In this document: positions 24,128 through 32,205 of the stretch, one piece after another | Position numbering within the stretch: position 1 is the first letter of the stretch | Layout of the letters: each line of letters begins with the position of its first letter | NCBI RefSeq assembly: GCF_019037185.1 | Contig: NZ_JAHHXM010000023.1 | Location: forward strand, 1 to 52,968 | Reading direction: 5' to 3' | Source of the DNA: Oceanobacillus caeni | GTDB lineage: Bacteria > Bacillota > Bacilli > Bacillales > Amphibacillaceae | Length of the DNA: 52,968 bases | Notes under the pieces: generated by a model | Told to the model about the DNA's origin: nothing | What the model saw: only the letters and a program-made list of their open reading frames with translations | Database searches by the model: none | Program-made: the position numbers and the translations under genes

Positions 24128-25396
24128 TTAGAGATAACGTTCATCGTAAACAGATACAAGACTCACTAAACCAAGTTCTGAGAAGAATTGATTGTCTAGT
24201 GCCGCATGAGCCATGGGACTTTTGGAACTTCTCCATGCAAGCATGCGAATTCCTCTCAGGCTTTCTTCCCTCCATCCTTTTCTTCTCAAAAGACGATGGA
24301 GGTTTTTTACTTTTCGCCAACTTCTTAGTTGCACCATTCTGAGCCTTCTTCTTATCCAGCTATCCCAATCTTTAAATTTGGTTTTTACATTCCCATAACG
24401 GAAATAATTCGCCCATCCTCGCAGATATGGGTTTAGCTTTGTTTTAATAAGCGTCTCGATATCCACCGTTTGATTTCTTCGAGTAATTTCTTTTACCCGT
24501 TTCTTGAATTTTATTTCCTTCTTTGGGTCTATTCTCCGAATATCACCAATGAATTCATAGCCTAGAAATGTGAACGGCTCTTTTCTGGCATAGACTACTT
24601 TGGTTTTCTCTTGATTAACCGTTAGACATAGTTCTTCCTCTAGGAACCTTGTGACACTTCGCATCACTCGGTCCGCACCTTTTTGGCTTTTACATAGAAT
24701 AATAAAGTCATCCGCAAAGCGGACGATTCTGTGTCCACGTTCCGTCATCAATTGGTCAAGTTGATGTAAGTAGATATTTGAAAGTAACGGACTTAACACG
24801 CCACCTTGCGGAGCGCCCCCTGGAGTTTCTTGATATCGTTCTCCCTCCATGACACCAGCACTAAGAAATTGGTGGATAAGTTGAATAACAGAACCATCTG
24901 TCACTCGCTTCCTTATCTGTTGTTCTAGCTTGTCACGGGGAATCGTGTCGAAGTAGGATTGTAAGTCGGCATCAATGACATAATGGTAACCAGCGCTCAA
25001 ATGTTCCGTTACCTTATCTAAAGCCATATGTGCACTTATCCCTGGACGAAATCCATAACTACATGGAAGAAATTCCTCCTCAAAAATTGGTTCCAGGATG
25101 TTCCGTATGGCTGCTTGTACCACTCTGTCTTCTACCGTTGGTATCCCGAGTGGACGTTGTTTGCCATTTTCCTTCTTTATCATCTTTCTCCGTACGGGTT
25201 TTGGGCAGTATGATTTAGTCTTTAACTTCTGTTGAAGCACTTCTAGATTGTCCTCCAACAGCCATTCATAATCTTCAATCGTTACCTTATCTACCCCTGG
25301 TGCACCTTTATTCTTCTTAACTTGTTCAAAAGCACTTATTAGGTTCGTTCGCTTGTAAACTTTGTCATATAGGCTATACCATATGCGATTCTTCAT
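24128..25396 (-). CDS. ltrA: Group II intron reverse transcriptase/maturase
   Basis: This 422-residue multifunctional protein has an RT domain from about residue 50: GKQRPLGIPTVEDRVVQ, SYGFRPG, YVIDADLQSYFD, GGAPQGGVLSPLLSNIYL and the catalytic RFADDFIIL (FADD instead of the more common YADD). The maturase X domain follows (NPYLRGWANYFRYG, residues about 320-335; IRRRLR). No HNH endonuclease domain is present at the C-terminus, in line with class C-like or endonuclease-free introns. It helps splice the intron RNA and copies it into DNA. Full length, intact, so the intron may still be active. Confidence 0.95.
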   Translation of the reverse strand: MKNRIWYSLYDKVYKRTNLISAFEQVKKNKGAPGVDKVTIEDYEWLLEDNLEVLQQKLKTKSYCPKPVRRKMIKKENGKQRPLGIPTVEDRVVQAAIRNILEPIFEEEFLPCSYGFRPGISAHMALDKVTEHLSAGYHYVIDADLQSYFDTIPRDKLEQQIRKRVTDGSVIQLIHQFLSAGVMEGERYQETPGGAPQGGVLSPLLSNIYLHQLDQLMTERGHRIVRFADDFIILCKSQKGADRVMRSVTRFLEEELCLTVNQEKTKVVYARKEPFTFLGYEFIGDIRRIDPKKEIKFKKRVKEITRRNQTVDIETLIKTKLNPYLRGWANYFRYGNVKTKFKDWDSWIRRRLRMVQLRSWRKVKNLHRLLRRKGWREESLRGIRMLAWRSSKSPMAHAALDNQFFSELGLVSLVSVYDERYL

Positions 25397-26112
25397 CTGT
25401 TACTCCCCTTACGTCATTGCTTTCGTTTCTTCCTCTGTTTCTGCTTCTCCTACATAAAATGTAAATTCCAAGGTTGATAGCCCATGGCAATACCTTGCAT
25501 TCCTCATTTTGGTGATAGACGGTGTACCCTTTTGTTCCACCCTGGCATCAGCCCATCTTGGCTCTTGTCCAGCTCCTGTCTATTTCCGCAGTCATAAGTA
25601 AGTCTACTTACATTGTTCTTCTATGGGTCACGCCCTTCACACGAATTCCTTACCTTTTGGGTGAAGGTTCGCAACTGTATCTTGGTACAGTTTCACTCAT
25701 GTGCTGTCCTCGCTTCTGTCGCCAGAAATTCATCGGCATGAGCTTCTTCACTACTATGGCGATCTCTGACTCCTCCCTTTAAAGCTCATCTTGTTGCCCT
25801 TGGCTTGGCCTTGTGACATCAATACCTATTCAGGAAGCAGGGAGGCCTCAATGGGTCACATCATACACTTTCCCTCTAACCCAGCCCTCCTAACACTTCG
25901 AGTCACCCAGCTACTTGGACTTCCTGTTCTCTTGCACAGTCATCCGACTCTCGTGCCAACATGGGATATCAGCTCTGTTCAGAGGTTTGCCTTCAAATCC
26001 TCCGCACGCTACCTCGCAGTCAGCGCACTATTTGTCAGCTAATGCTTACCCGCTGTACGGCGCATTCGGGACTCTCACCCTAAAGATGTATGTGCTGCCA
26101 CTCGCAAAAGAG

Positions 26113-26136
26113 GACGATCGTAATTGATCGTCTTTA
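26113..26136. terminator. Perfect hairpin at the intron 5' junction
   Basis: GACGATC (26113-26119) pairs with GATCGTC (26126-26132) across GTAATT. T-rich tracts follow on both strands. On the minus strand it lies just upstream of the intron, so it may be the insertion target; on the plus strand it may be the original terminator of the methyltransferase gene. Confidence 0.6.
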
Positions 26137-26287
26137 TCCGTTTAGAATATCTGATTTTATTTTCATAATATTATGTCAGTATTAAGGTGACAGTTGTTGA
26201 AGTATCGGGGCAGGATAGTGAAAGATTGAAACATTTTTCGAAGGTTAATCGTATTTAATTATAACAAATAAAAGGAAGTGAAACTAA

Positions 26288-26506
26288 ATGAGTGTTGTTA
26301 CAAATCAAGGAGATTCAATAAATGTAGTGTTTGTTTTTCAAAGAGATGAACAAGTTGAAGAAGTGACACTTAATTCAGCACAATTAACGGCATTATTAAA
26401 TTCAAAACAGGTTTGGATTGAAAAATTTAGTAGTAACTTAAAAATAGAAAACACTGTCTGGTCTTATGCGAATAATAATGTTTCTATGCAAATTTATTTG
26501 AAATAA
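26288..26506 (+). CDS. Small protein of unknown function
   Basis: This 72-residue soluble protein has no recognised domain. It starts MSVVTNQGDSINVVFVFQRD and has alternating hydrophobic and polar residues that suggest a small beta-rich fold. A strong ribosome-binding site (AAAAGGAAGTGA) supports translation. It stands alone between the intron and the MobC-like gene, in the opposite direction to the latter. Confidence 0.6.
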   Translation: MSVVTNQGDSINVVFVFQRDEQVEEVTLNSAQLTALLNSKQVWIEKFSSNLKIENTVWSYANNNVSMQIYLK

Positions 26507-26883
26507 TTGGTGCTAAACAAGGGAATGTCAAATATTACACTTGAACTAAACGGGATCATAATGTCCCAACCAGCCTGAAACATGTTTATACAAGTAGGGG
26601 GTGAACAGTTTAGTTTATAGTTACCATTATTTCAAGTATAAAATGGAAACAAGTTTGAATACGGATGCGTGTTTAAAACTATCAGTCAATAGAAGCTCGA
26701 AATTATTTCACTAAACGGGTGCATTTAATTGAATTAGAAAATCTTAGAAATAGAAACTTTGTTATAAAAAACCTCGTTATACCCAAAATGCAGAATCCAT
26801 TTTGAACAATCTTTTTTCAAAATGGATTCTTATGTTTACAATAATATACGAGTTTGCGAGATTTTTAATCGAACTTTAGTTAT
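26507..26883. other. Intergenic with a strong hairpin
   Basis: No gene is visible. AGAATCCATTTTGA (26792-26805) pairs perfectly with 26817-26830 and could terminate in either direction between the two convergent genes. ACTAAACGGGTGCA (26710-26723) is the second copy of the motif at 24021. Confidence 0.5.
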
Positions 26884-27594
26884 CTAACCCATAATTTCAT
26901 ATTCATCTAAAATATCCTTCAACTCAAACCAGTCATCATTATCAAAACAATTGTCTACTTTCAATAATTTCATCTTTAACTTTTCCGCAAAGAAAAATAT
27001 TTTATCCGCTAATTCTTTTAGTTGTTTTTCTTCCAAAAAATAAAGCGTATAACCATACATATATTCATAAACATAATCGGAGATCCCTTCCTCTTGTTCA
27101 GGGGAGTTTTCTATTGATTCACATATATAAATGATGTCCTCTCTAATCCGTTCATAAAGTTCCTCTAATACTAATTTTTTAGGTATTTCAATTTCATGTT
27201 TTGATAGTTCAATTATCAATTTCTCTTTATCTTTTAATGTCATATTGCTACTTGAATATTTTTTCCTCAAACTCAATAAATGGTCATATTTCTTATTCAA
27301 CTTTTCAATAATAATTTCTTGATTTCGTTTTATATTATCTAAATCATTTGCTGAATAAACACCGACAGTAAATATATGTCTAACTAAGTTGTTTATATTT
27401 TTTCCAATGTAATTTATTTCTTTTGCCAACTCCCGATAATGACTTAAATCTAATTCAAGCTTGAAATGATTTTCTGCACTATCAATCAGGAAAGCTGAAA
27501 CGGTATTATAACCATATTCTTCTGCTTTATTGATGATAAATTCCTTCTCTTCTTCTGTTAAGGAAATCTTTAAAGATGTTTTAATCCTAGCCAA
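26884..27594 (-). CDS. MobC-like mobilisation accessory protein
   Basis: This protein of about 236 residues starts with a ribbon-helix-helix-like segment (RIKTSLKISLTEEEKEFIINKA) and carries KEINYIGKNINNLVRHI, the hallmark of MobC/relaxosome accessory proteins. The C-terminal 130 residues are acidic, helical and not recognised. MobC proteins help a relaxase open oriT DNA. The frame can begin at ATG 27609, but that codon forms part of a GGGGTG ribosome-binding site; TTG at 27594 (MARIKTS) is better spaced. It has a palindrome-rich region just upstream, a likely oriT. No relaxase gene follows it in the window. A fragment of a close relative lies at 7749-7847. Confidence 0.75.
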   Translation of the reverse strand: MARIKTSLKISLTEEEKEFIINKAEEYGYNTVSAFLIDSAENHFKLELDLSHYRELAKEINYIGKNINNLVRHIFTVGVYSANDLDNIKRNQEIIIEKLNKKYDHLLSLRKKYSSSNMTLKDKEKLIIELSKHEIEIPKKLVLEELYERIREDIIYICESIENSPEQEEGISDYVYEYMYGYTLYFLEEKQLKELADKIFFFAEKLKMKLLKVDNCFDNDDWFELKDILDEYEIMG

Positions 27595-27619
27595 TAAAAA
27601 ACACCCCATTATTTATATT

Positions 27620-27740
27620 TTATTTCGAGCGATAAGCGACATTTTCGAGCGTAGCGACACTGAAGGTTTTAGGATTTAATCCTAACAAGACGAAAACTTG
27701 TTTTCGGGGAGTGTGACCACACTCCCGTAGCTTGCCTGTC
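27620..27740. other. Candidate oriT with three consecutive palindromes
   Basis: Directly upstream of the MobC-like gene lie two direct repeats TCGAGCG-(A)TA(A)-GCGACA (27625-27641 and 27645-27659), then three perfect palindromes: TAGGATT-T-AATCCTA (27670-27684), CGAAAAC-TT-GTTTTCG (27691-27706) and GGGAGTGTG-AC-CACACTCCC (27707-27726). Stacked repeats next to mobC are the layout of an origin of transfer. A nick site cannot be assigned. Confidence 0.55.
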
Positions 27741-27837
27741 GCATTTACAATATTTATTTTGACTAGAACGATGTCACAATACACCCTCATTTTAAAGTTA
27801 TAATCAGCATTTTTCGACAAAAAAGAGCAGTTAGAAA

Positions 27838-28026
27838 CTACTCTTTATTTTTATCTTTTACTTCAACTACAACTGGTTGAGTATACTCACTTAAAAAGTT
27901 AAAAAAATCTTTATAAAGCTCTTCTTTATTTTCCGATTGTTGCGTTATATATTCAAAAAACATCATTAAATCTGTCGGATCCATCATCAACTTTGTTCTT
28001 TTCTTAATTGGCTCTTCTCGACTCAA
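27838..28026 (-). CDS. Small acidic/basic protein of unknown function
   Basis: This 62-residue protein starts at a TTG with a strong GGAGGAAG ribosome-binding site. It is helical and has a Met-rich patch (KLMMDPTDLMMFFEYI) followed by a charged tail. It has no known domain. It follows the lipoprotein gene by 31 bp, in one transfer-related operon with the TrbL-like gene. Confidence 0.6.
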   Translation of the reverse strand: MSREEPIKKRTKLMMDPTDLMMFFEYITQQSENKEELYKDFFNFLSEYTQPVVVEVKDKNKE

Positions 28027-28057
28027 TTTTCTTCCTCCTGCTGTTTATCCTGTTGTT

Positions 28058-28411
28058 TTATTCTTTCGCTGGTGATAAAGTTAAATCACCAAATTTATCC
28101 CTTGTTTCTGCTGTACTTGCAGTAAACTTATATTCCTCGTTTTCTTTCTTAATTTCATAGCTGTATGTTTTATCTTCTTCAGTCAAGATTATTGTATTTC
28201 CATCTAGCTCGTAATGCATTCCCAGAGTAAAAAACCCCATTTGAAATGATACGGTATCCTGGGCAAATTCAGCTGTATAACTTTCTCCATTCGTAGCAAC
28301 AACGTTCCATTTTTTTGACTGTAAATCTTCGGATAAACTTTCACCAGAAACACCATTTCCACATGCAACTAAAATCAAAAGTGAAAAAATAACTAAAAGT
28401 ATTTTTCTCAT
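28058..28411 (-). CDS. Small lipoprotein
   Basis: This 117-residue protein has a lipoprotein signal (MRKILLVIFSLLILVAC, lipobox LVAC with Cys17) and a short mature domain with many beta-prone segments, such as WNVVATNGESYTAEFAQDTV, likely a small barrel of the type seen in Gram-positive extracellular lipoproteins. Its start overlaps the stop of the upstream membrane protein gene by 4 bp (ATGA). Lipoproteins in transfer operons often block re-entry of the same element or act at the surface; no direct evidence here. Confidence 0.75.
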   Translation of the reverse strand: MRKILLVIFSLLILVACGNGVSGESLSEDLQSKKWNVVATNGESYTAEFAQDTVSFQMGFFTLGMHYELDGNTIILTEEDKTYSYEIKKENEEYKFTASTAETRDKFGDLTLSPAKE

Positions 28412-28698
28412 GCTTTTTCCCTCCCCTTTACTTGTTTTCTTAAATTATCAAATAAAAATTTTAAAACTACTAAGATAAAATAAACAGCACTTATACCAAT
28501 CATTATTTTTGCTAAAATATCTAATGTCACCATGAATAGTAACTGGTTATCTATTACTTGATTTTCTACGAAGCTTTCAATAGAACCAACATTTTGATTA
28601 ACAATTACTAGATAAAAAATATAAAAGAGAATTGTCGTGGTAACTGTCGCAAGAAACCCTATGATAAAACGCTTATTATTCTCTAACCAGGTAATCAT
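28408..28698 (-). CDS. Small two-helix membrane protein of the transfer operon
   Basis: This 96-residue protein has a hydrophobic helix near residues 11-32 (FIIGFLATVTTTILFYIFYLVIV) and another near 55-85, joined by a polar loop, and a basic C-terminal end. It directly follows the TrbL-like gene and overlaps the lipoprotein gene by 4 bp, so all three are translationally linked. Unknown family; a channel accessory subunit is plausible. Confidence 0.65.
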   Translation of the reverse strand: MITWLENNKRFIIGFLATVTTTILFYIFYLVIVNQNVGSIESFVENQVIDNQLLFMVTLDILAKIMIGISAVYFILVVLKFLFDNLRKQVKGREKA

Positions 28699-29574
28699 TT
28701 AAATCACTCCTAGAACTGATTTAGCTAAAGTATGTGTACGAGTTAACATCAATGCGAGAACTCCCATTGAAACCAACATTAGTAATATGCCGTAAACCGT
28801 AGCTCCTTCATCAATAATTAAAACACTTACCTTTTCAATTAATCCTGCATATACCACTAAGCAGATAATCATAAAGAAACCTTGAAGCATTAGAGCAACT
28901 AATTGTTTTAGATAATTTTGTCCGATTGATCCAACCCAATCACGATTCATTAGTGTTGCAAAAGGCAGTGGCGAAATTGAAATATAAAGCATGATCGTAA
29001 TCATTCGACTCCAGGCAACAAGGTAGATAATACCTGCTATAAAAAAGGCAAATACCATTGCTATTAATGCCACAATCAGCAAAGTAAGTGCTGTACCTAT
29101 TTCACCTTCTTCCAAACCATCTGTAATACCTGTTTGAAATATATCTGTTACAGAAAGACTTCCTACTGGTATTTGATTAATCATCCATTGACTTAAATCG
29201 AAAAATGCTAGAGTTAAATCAAAACTGTTTGAGATTAATAAAATAATCACTGCTGCTTTGAAAATAAGGAAGAACACTTGCCCTGTATCAAATTCATTCC
29301 CTCTGTTCCTTTCTGTTAAGAGAATATATATCTCGTAACAGAAAACATAAGTTAGTATTAAGCCTGCAACGGGCATTACAGCCGTTTCTGATATGAGGCG
29401 TAGGGCTTCGACAAGCGTAGGCGAAAACTGTTCAGGAGTTTCAACAATTCCTGACTGCACATTATCAATGCTTTTTTCAAAAATATTAGCTGTCGTTCCT
29501 AACAATGAATTAATTGCACTGACAAGCATATTGAAGAAAAATTCTTGTACTCTTTCGACAAGAGAATCCCACAT
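28699..29574 (-). CDS. TrbL/VirB6-like conjugation membrane protein
   Basis: This 291-residue polytopic protein has about six helices and a short periplasmic-side N-terminus. Segments such as LVAWSRMITIMLYISISPLPFATLMNRDW followed by YLKQLVALMLQGFFMIICLV match the TrbL/VirB6-like protein of Gram-positive integrative elements. Such proteins form the membrane channel of the type IV secretion system. Here it stands without VirB4, VirD4 or VirB8 homologues, so it could modify a helper element's channel or be a leftover. It leads a four-gene minus-strand operon. The ribosome-binding site is GGGGTTG. Confidence 0.78.
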   Translation of the reverse strand: MWDSLVERVQEFFFNMLVSAINSLLGTTANIFEKSIDNVQSGIVETPEQFSPTLVEALRLISETAVMPVAGLILTYVFCYEIYILLTERNRGNEFDTGQVFFLIFKAAVIILLISNSFDLTLAFFDLSQWMINQIPVGSLSVTDIFQTGITDGLEEGEIGTALTLLIVALIAMVFAFFIAGIIYLVAWSRMITIMLYISISPLPFATLMNRDWVGSIGQNYLKQLVALMLQGFFMIICLVVYAGLIEKVSVLIIDEGATVYGILLMLVSMGVLALMLTRTHTLAKSVLGVI

Positions 29575-29622
29575 TCTACATCAACCCCTTTTTAGTATCA
29601 CTAGTATCACTAACAAAATAAA

Positions 29623-29661
29623 AAGGTCAATTCTCTGTATAATCACCAGAAAATTGACCTT
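29623..29661 (-). terminator. Terminator upstream of the TrbL operon
   Basis: On the minus strand AAGGTCAATT and AATTGACCTT pair (29623-29632 with 29652-29661), with a T5 tail. It ends the replication operon before the trbL promoter. Confidence 0.7.
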
Positions 29662-29861
29662 ATTGACATATCACGTATCTTTTGTATCTTTTGTATCTGT
29701 CCTAACATGCTCATCTTTTCCTCCTATAAATAACACTACCTCTTAGCTTAGCCCACATACCAGTATATTTTACCGCACCGACACTTTATGAAATCTCTCA
29801 AAATCACTATCTACACATAGTACACTATATCACATTTCCACATCTTCCCGAACTCCTAATA

Positions 29862-29997
29862 TGGTATAATACATAAGTCTCTTGACTGAAAATGAATGAT
29901 GATATTGGACGTATCGTTTCTTTCTATTTTCCAATTAAAGAGAGACTGTCTTATTGTCGCTTCCGTTGGGACAAAACTGTCACCAACGGACTTTTTT
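29862..29997 (+). ncRNA. Candidate structured small RNA opposite the replication operon
   Basis: An extended -10 (TGGTATAAT, 29862-29870) on the plus strand starts a transcript of about 115-120 nt that ends at a perfect terminator: TCCGTTGG (29962-29969), CCAACGGA (29983-29990), then six T. Inside, AGTCTCT (29876-29882) pairs with AGAGACT (29941-29947). It lies antisense to the region downstream of the DnaC-like gene, so it may control replication or the operon's 3' end. No -35 is evident. Confidence 0.5.
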
Positions 29998-30060
29998 GAA
30001 TATGCATTGGCTTCTACTCTCCTTAACCGAATATTAACTGTGTAAAATACCATTAGCGGC

Positions 30061-30852
30061 TTATTTATCAGATTTAAATTCCCTCCTTCTGTAATCAGAA
30101 CCATTCATTACAATTACATTCGTTCTTTCCATCATTCTAGAAAAATTTCGTTCACTCACATGATTCTTTAGCTCTCTACTGTTAAGATTCGTTGTGTAAA
30201 TGGTTGATTTTCCAGCACGATCATCAAGTATCTCAAACAATTTTGAATTAGACCATGCGGTTCGTTGCTCAGCTCCTATGTCATCGAGTACTAGCAAATC
30301 CACTCGTTGTATAACCTGTAATAACTCCGCCTCAGTTATACCTTCTTTATTGTATGTCTGTTTAATTTTAGTCAACAATTTAGGTAGTGATAAGAATAAG
30401 CATTCGTATCCTTGTTCCATCAATTTTTTAGTAATAGAGACAGAGAGATGGCTTTTTCCAGTTCCATAACTTCCAGTAAATAAGAGATTTTGTTTTTTAT
30501 CAAAAGAATCAATATAGGATAAAACCTTTTGTTTAGCCTCATGTAACCCAGCATTAATAGATTCGAAGTTTTCAAGTGTTGCTCGTTTTAGTGATTCGTT
30601 TATTAAAGAATAATAGTCAAAGTTTAATTTTAATTTCCTTTGTTTTTGTAGAAAAGAAGCTTGTAAAGCTTGTTCTGCTAGTTCCAAATCTTCACACTTG
30701 CAACCATAATTAGCAATAACCCTTTCCCCTTTCATAGGTCCAATAGGGATAGTAAGTTCCTTCTGTTCTACTGATTGCTTACAACCTTCACAAGTGAATA
30801 TTTTAATTGTTTTTTGTTCGGGACTTGCTATATACTTTTTAGCAAACTCCAT
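30061..30852 (-). CDS. DnaC/IstB-like ATP-binding helicase loader
   Basis: This 263-residue AAA+ protein has Walker A GSYGTGKSHLS (residues 127-137), Walker B LLVLDDIGAEQ and a sensor region STIYTTNLNSREL. An N-terminal zinc-finger-like part has CEGC (21-24) and CKC (51-53). Loaders of this type place the replicative helicase on single-stranded DNA opened by an initiator. It lies 13 bp after the DnaD-type initiator gene, forming a two-gene replication module as in phages and integrative elements that replicate after excision. Confidence 0.88.
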   Translation of the reverse strand: MEFAKKYIASPEQKTIKIFTCEGCKQSVEQKELTIPIGPMKGERVIANYGCKCEDLELAEQALQASFLQKQRKLKLNFDYYSLINESLKRATLENFESINAGLHEAKQKVLSYIDSFDKKQNLLFTGSYGTGKSHLSVSITKKLMEQGYECLFLSLPKLLTKIKQTYNKEGITEAELLQVIQRVDLLVLDDIGAEQRTAWSNSKLFEILDDRAGKSTIYTTNLNSRELKNHVSERNFSRMMERTNVIVMNGSDYRRREFKSDK

Positions 30853-30865
30853 TCCTTAATACCTC

Positions 30866-31681
30866 CTAATAACCGTAATTATAACCATCATCAGCAACTA
30901 TTTCTTCATGTTCCTTTGACTTGAAAGACTTATTTTCATTAATTTCTATTTCTTTAAGTGTTAAAAGCGACTCTTTTTCCCAATTACGTAGAATTCCTTC
31001 TACATACTTTAGTTTTCGAATATCTCTTTCACATGCTATATTTAATGCTTTTAGAATGATCTTATCCGATTCCTTAAATGGAAAAATATCTAACCACAAT
31101 AACAATTGTTTTTTTAATCGGTTATTTTCTACTCCAAATCCATTTTCATTACAAAATTGAATTAAATGATTAATATGTTCTTGTTCTATATTTATATCTA
31201 TCTTTTTTTCTATCTCTATATCTTTCTCTATATCTGGTGGACAAATGTCCTCCCTTTGTCCACCCAATAGTTTATGTTCTTGTTGCCGTTGTTTTTGTGC
31301 CATTCTTTGTTGCTGTTTCTTAAATGCACCAATACTTTGTGAACCTATCATTTCTTCTACCTGCTTCATGTATATTTCACCGTTTTCTAATATTTCCACT
31401 AAGCCAATCTTAGTTAATAATTTCATAGCAACAAGAACTGTGTCTGGATTAGTTTTTGTAAGTTCAGCTAATTTATTATGATCATAAGGAATGAGCATTT
31501 GACCAACTTTCCTAATTAGTATTCCATTAGTTCGAAGAGATTTTAAACATAATTTTAAATAGAATAAGGAATATTCTTTGCCATTTGGTTGCTCCTCTAA
31601 CCAATCAATCGCATCTTCTTCAAAAAAGTCCTCTTTTAATTGCAGCCAGTAAAACCTTCTATTTTTCTCATATTTCGCCAA
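30866..31681 (-). CDS. DnaD-domain replication initiator (phage replisome organiser type)
   Basis: This 271-residue protein has an N-terminal replisome-organiser winged helix (FYWLQLKEDFFEEDAIDWLEE, residues 10-30; KLAELTKTNPDTVLVAMKLL) and a C-terminal DnaD/DnaB_2-like part (FPFKESDKIILKALNIACERDIRKLKYVEGILRNWEKE). A glutamine- and lysine-rich linker separates them. It binds an element origin and recruits the DnaC-like loader encoded next. The origin is not obvious; direct repeats in the linker DNA (ATATCTWTMTCTATATC near 31195-31233) could be iterons as in phage initiator genes. Confidence 0.85.
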   Translation of the reverse strand: MAKYEKNRRFYWLQLKEDFFEEDAIDWLEEQPNGKEYSLFYLKLCLKSLRTNGILIRKVGQMLIPYDHNKLAELTKTNPDTVLVAMKLLTKIGLVEILENGEIYMKQVEEMIGSQSIGAFKKQQQRMAQKQRQQEHKLLGGQREDICPPDIEKDIEIEKKIDINIEQEHINHLIQFCNENGFGVENNRLKKQLLLWLDIFPFKESDKIILKALNIACERDIRKLKYVEGILRNWEKESLLTLKEIEINENKSFKSKEHEEIVADDGYNYGY

Positions 31682-31760
31682 TCTACTAATCTCCTTCTAT
31701 AATCCCTTCTGCAAGTGCTTACATTTTGATGGAATTAATCTGATTAATATTTTCATAGGA

Positions 31761-32063
31761 TCAACCCTTTCTTTTGTAACGTATAATGTCTCCACCATTA
31801 TTTCTAACTGCCACGTAATATTTATCCATATACTTTTCTACTTCTTTACGATTAAATAACCATTTTGACCCTAAACGAATACTTGGAAACTCTTCATCGT
31901 ACAATAAATGTTCGACAATCGTATTCCAGGACATGTTTAAATAAGCGGATAGTTGTTTTGAATTCATAAAGAATACGTCAGCTTCTAACTCTTCCAGCTT
32001 TTCTTCCACTTTTTCAAGATAAAGATCCTTCAATTGTTCTTCATCGATTTCTAGATGTATCAT
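31761..32063 (-). CDS. Excisionase-like DNA-binding protein
   Basis: This 100-residue protein has an N-terminal acidic helix (EEQLKDLYLEKVEEKLEELEAD) and an excisionase-type helix-turn-helix (MNSKQLSAYLNMSWNTIVEHLLYDEEFPSIRLGSKWLFNRKEVEKYM, HTH_17 group). It is first in the minus-strand operon that continues with the replication genes, and it faces the XRE regulator. Its position suggests Xis or an activator of the excision and replication genes. It could also be a simple regulator. Confidence 0.75.
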   Translation of the reverse strand: MIHLEIDEEQLKDLYLEKVEEKLEELEADVFFMNSKQLSAYLNMSWNTIVEHLLYDEEFPSIRLGSKWLFNRKEVEKYMDKYYVAVRNNGGDIIRYKRKG

Positions 32064-32088
32064 TTGTATCTACTCCTTTTTATATTTT

Positions 32089-32205
32089 TTCACATTTGTG
32101 AATATAATTGTAAAAAACTGTATTTTACAACAATATCAAATTCAATGTAAATTATATTTACATAAAAATTCACATTTGCAAACTTTTTGTAAGCTATGTT
32201 ATTAT
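32089..32205. promoter_or_regulatory. Divergent control region with four dyads and a promoter
   Basis: In 117 bp lie TTCACA-TT-TGTGAA (32089-32102), TTGTAAAA-N7-TTTTACAA (32108-32130), ATGTAAAT-TAT-ATTTACAT (32145-32163) and TTCACATTTGCAAA (32169-32182). The last overlaps a -35 TTGCAA that is 17 bp from an extended -10 TATTAT (32200-32205) reading to the XRE gene. It looks like the lysis/lysogeny-type switch of the element. Confidence 0.65.

Larger units (their letters stand above)
24044..26112 (-). mobile_element. Group II intron (about 2.07 kb)
   Basis: The minus strand has a 700-nt 5' RNA part without coding potential, a reverse transcriptase gene, then domain V and domain VI. Domain V is at 24080-24111: GAGCCACA pairs with TGTGGTTC, and TGCG with CGCA, with the AGC triad at positions 2-4. 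Domain VI follows, with the CCTACTC end common in bacterial introns. The exact ends are uncertain by about 10 nt. Just before the 5' end is a GACGATC/GATCGTC hairpin with T run, the kind of terminator target used by class C introns. Confidence 0.85.

Noticed and set aside
25522-26127. Several 70-86 codon plus-strand frames
   Set aside because: They run antisense to the RNA domains of the group II intron; no ribosome-binding sites.
27620-27820. 66-codon minus-strand frame upstream of the MobC-like gene
   Set aside because: It runs through the palindromes of the candidate oriT; structure explains the sequence better than coding.
26884-29574. A complete conjugative element
   Set aside because: No VirB4-like ATPase, coupling protein or relaxase could be found among the frames.
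29856-30104. 82-codon minus-strand frame
   Set aside because: It overlaps the DnaC-like gene end and the candidate small RNA, and has no ribosome-binding site.
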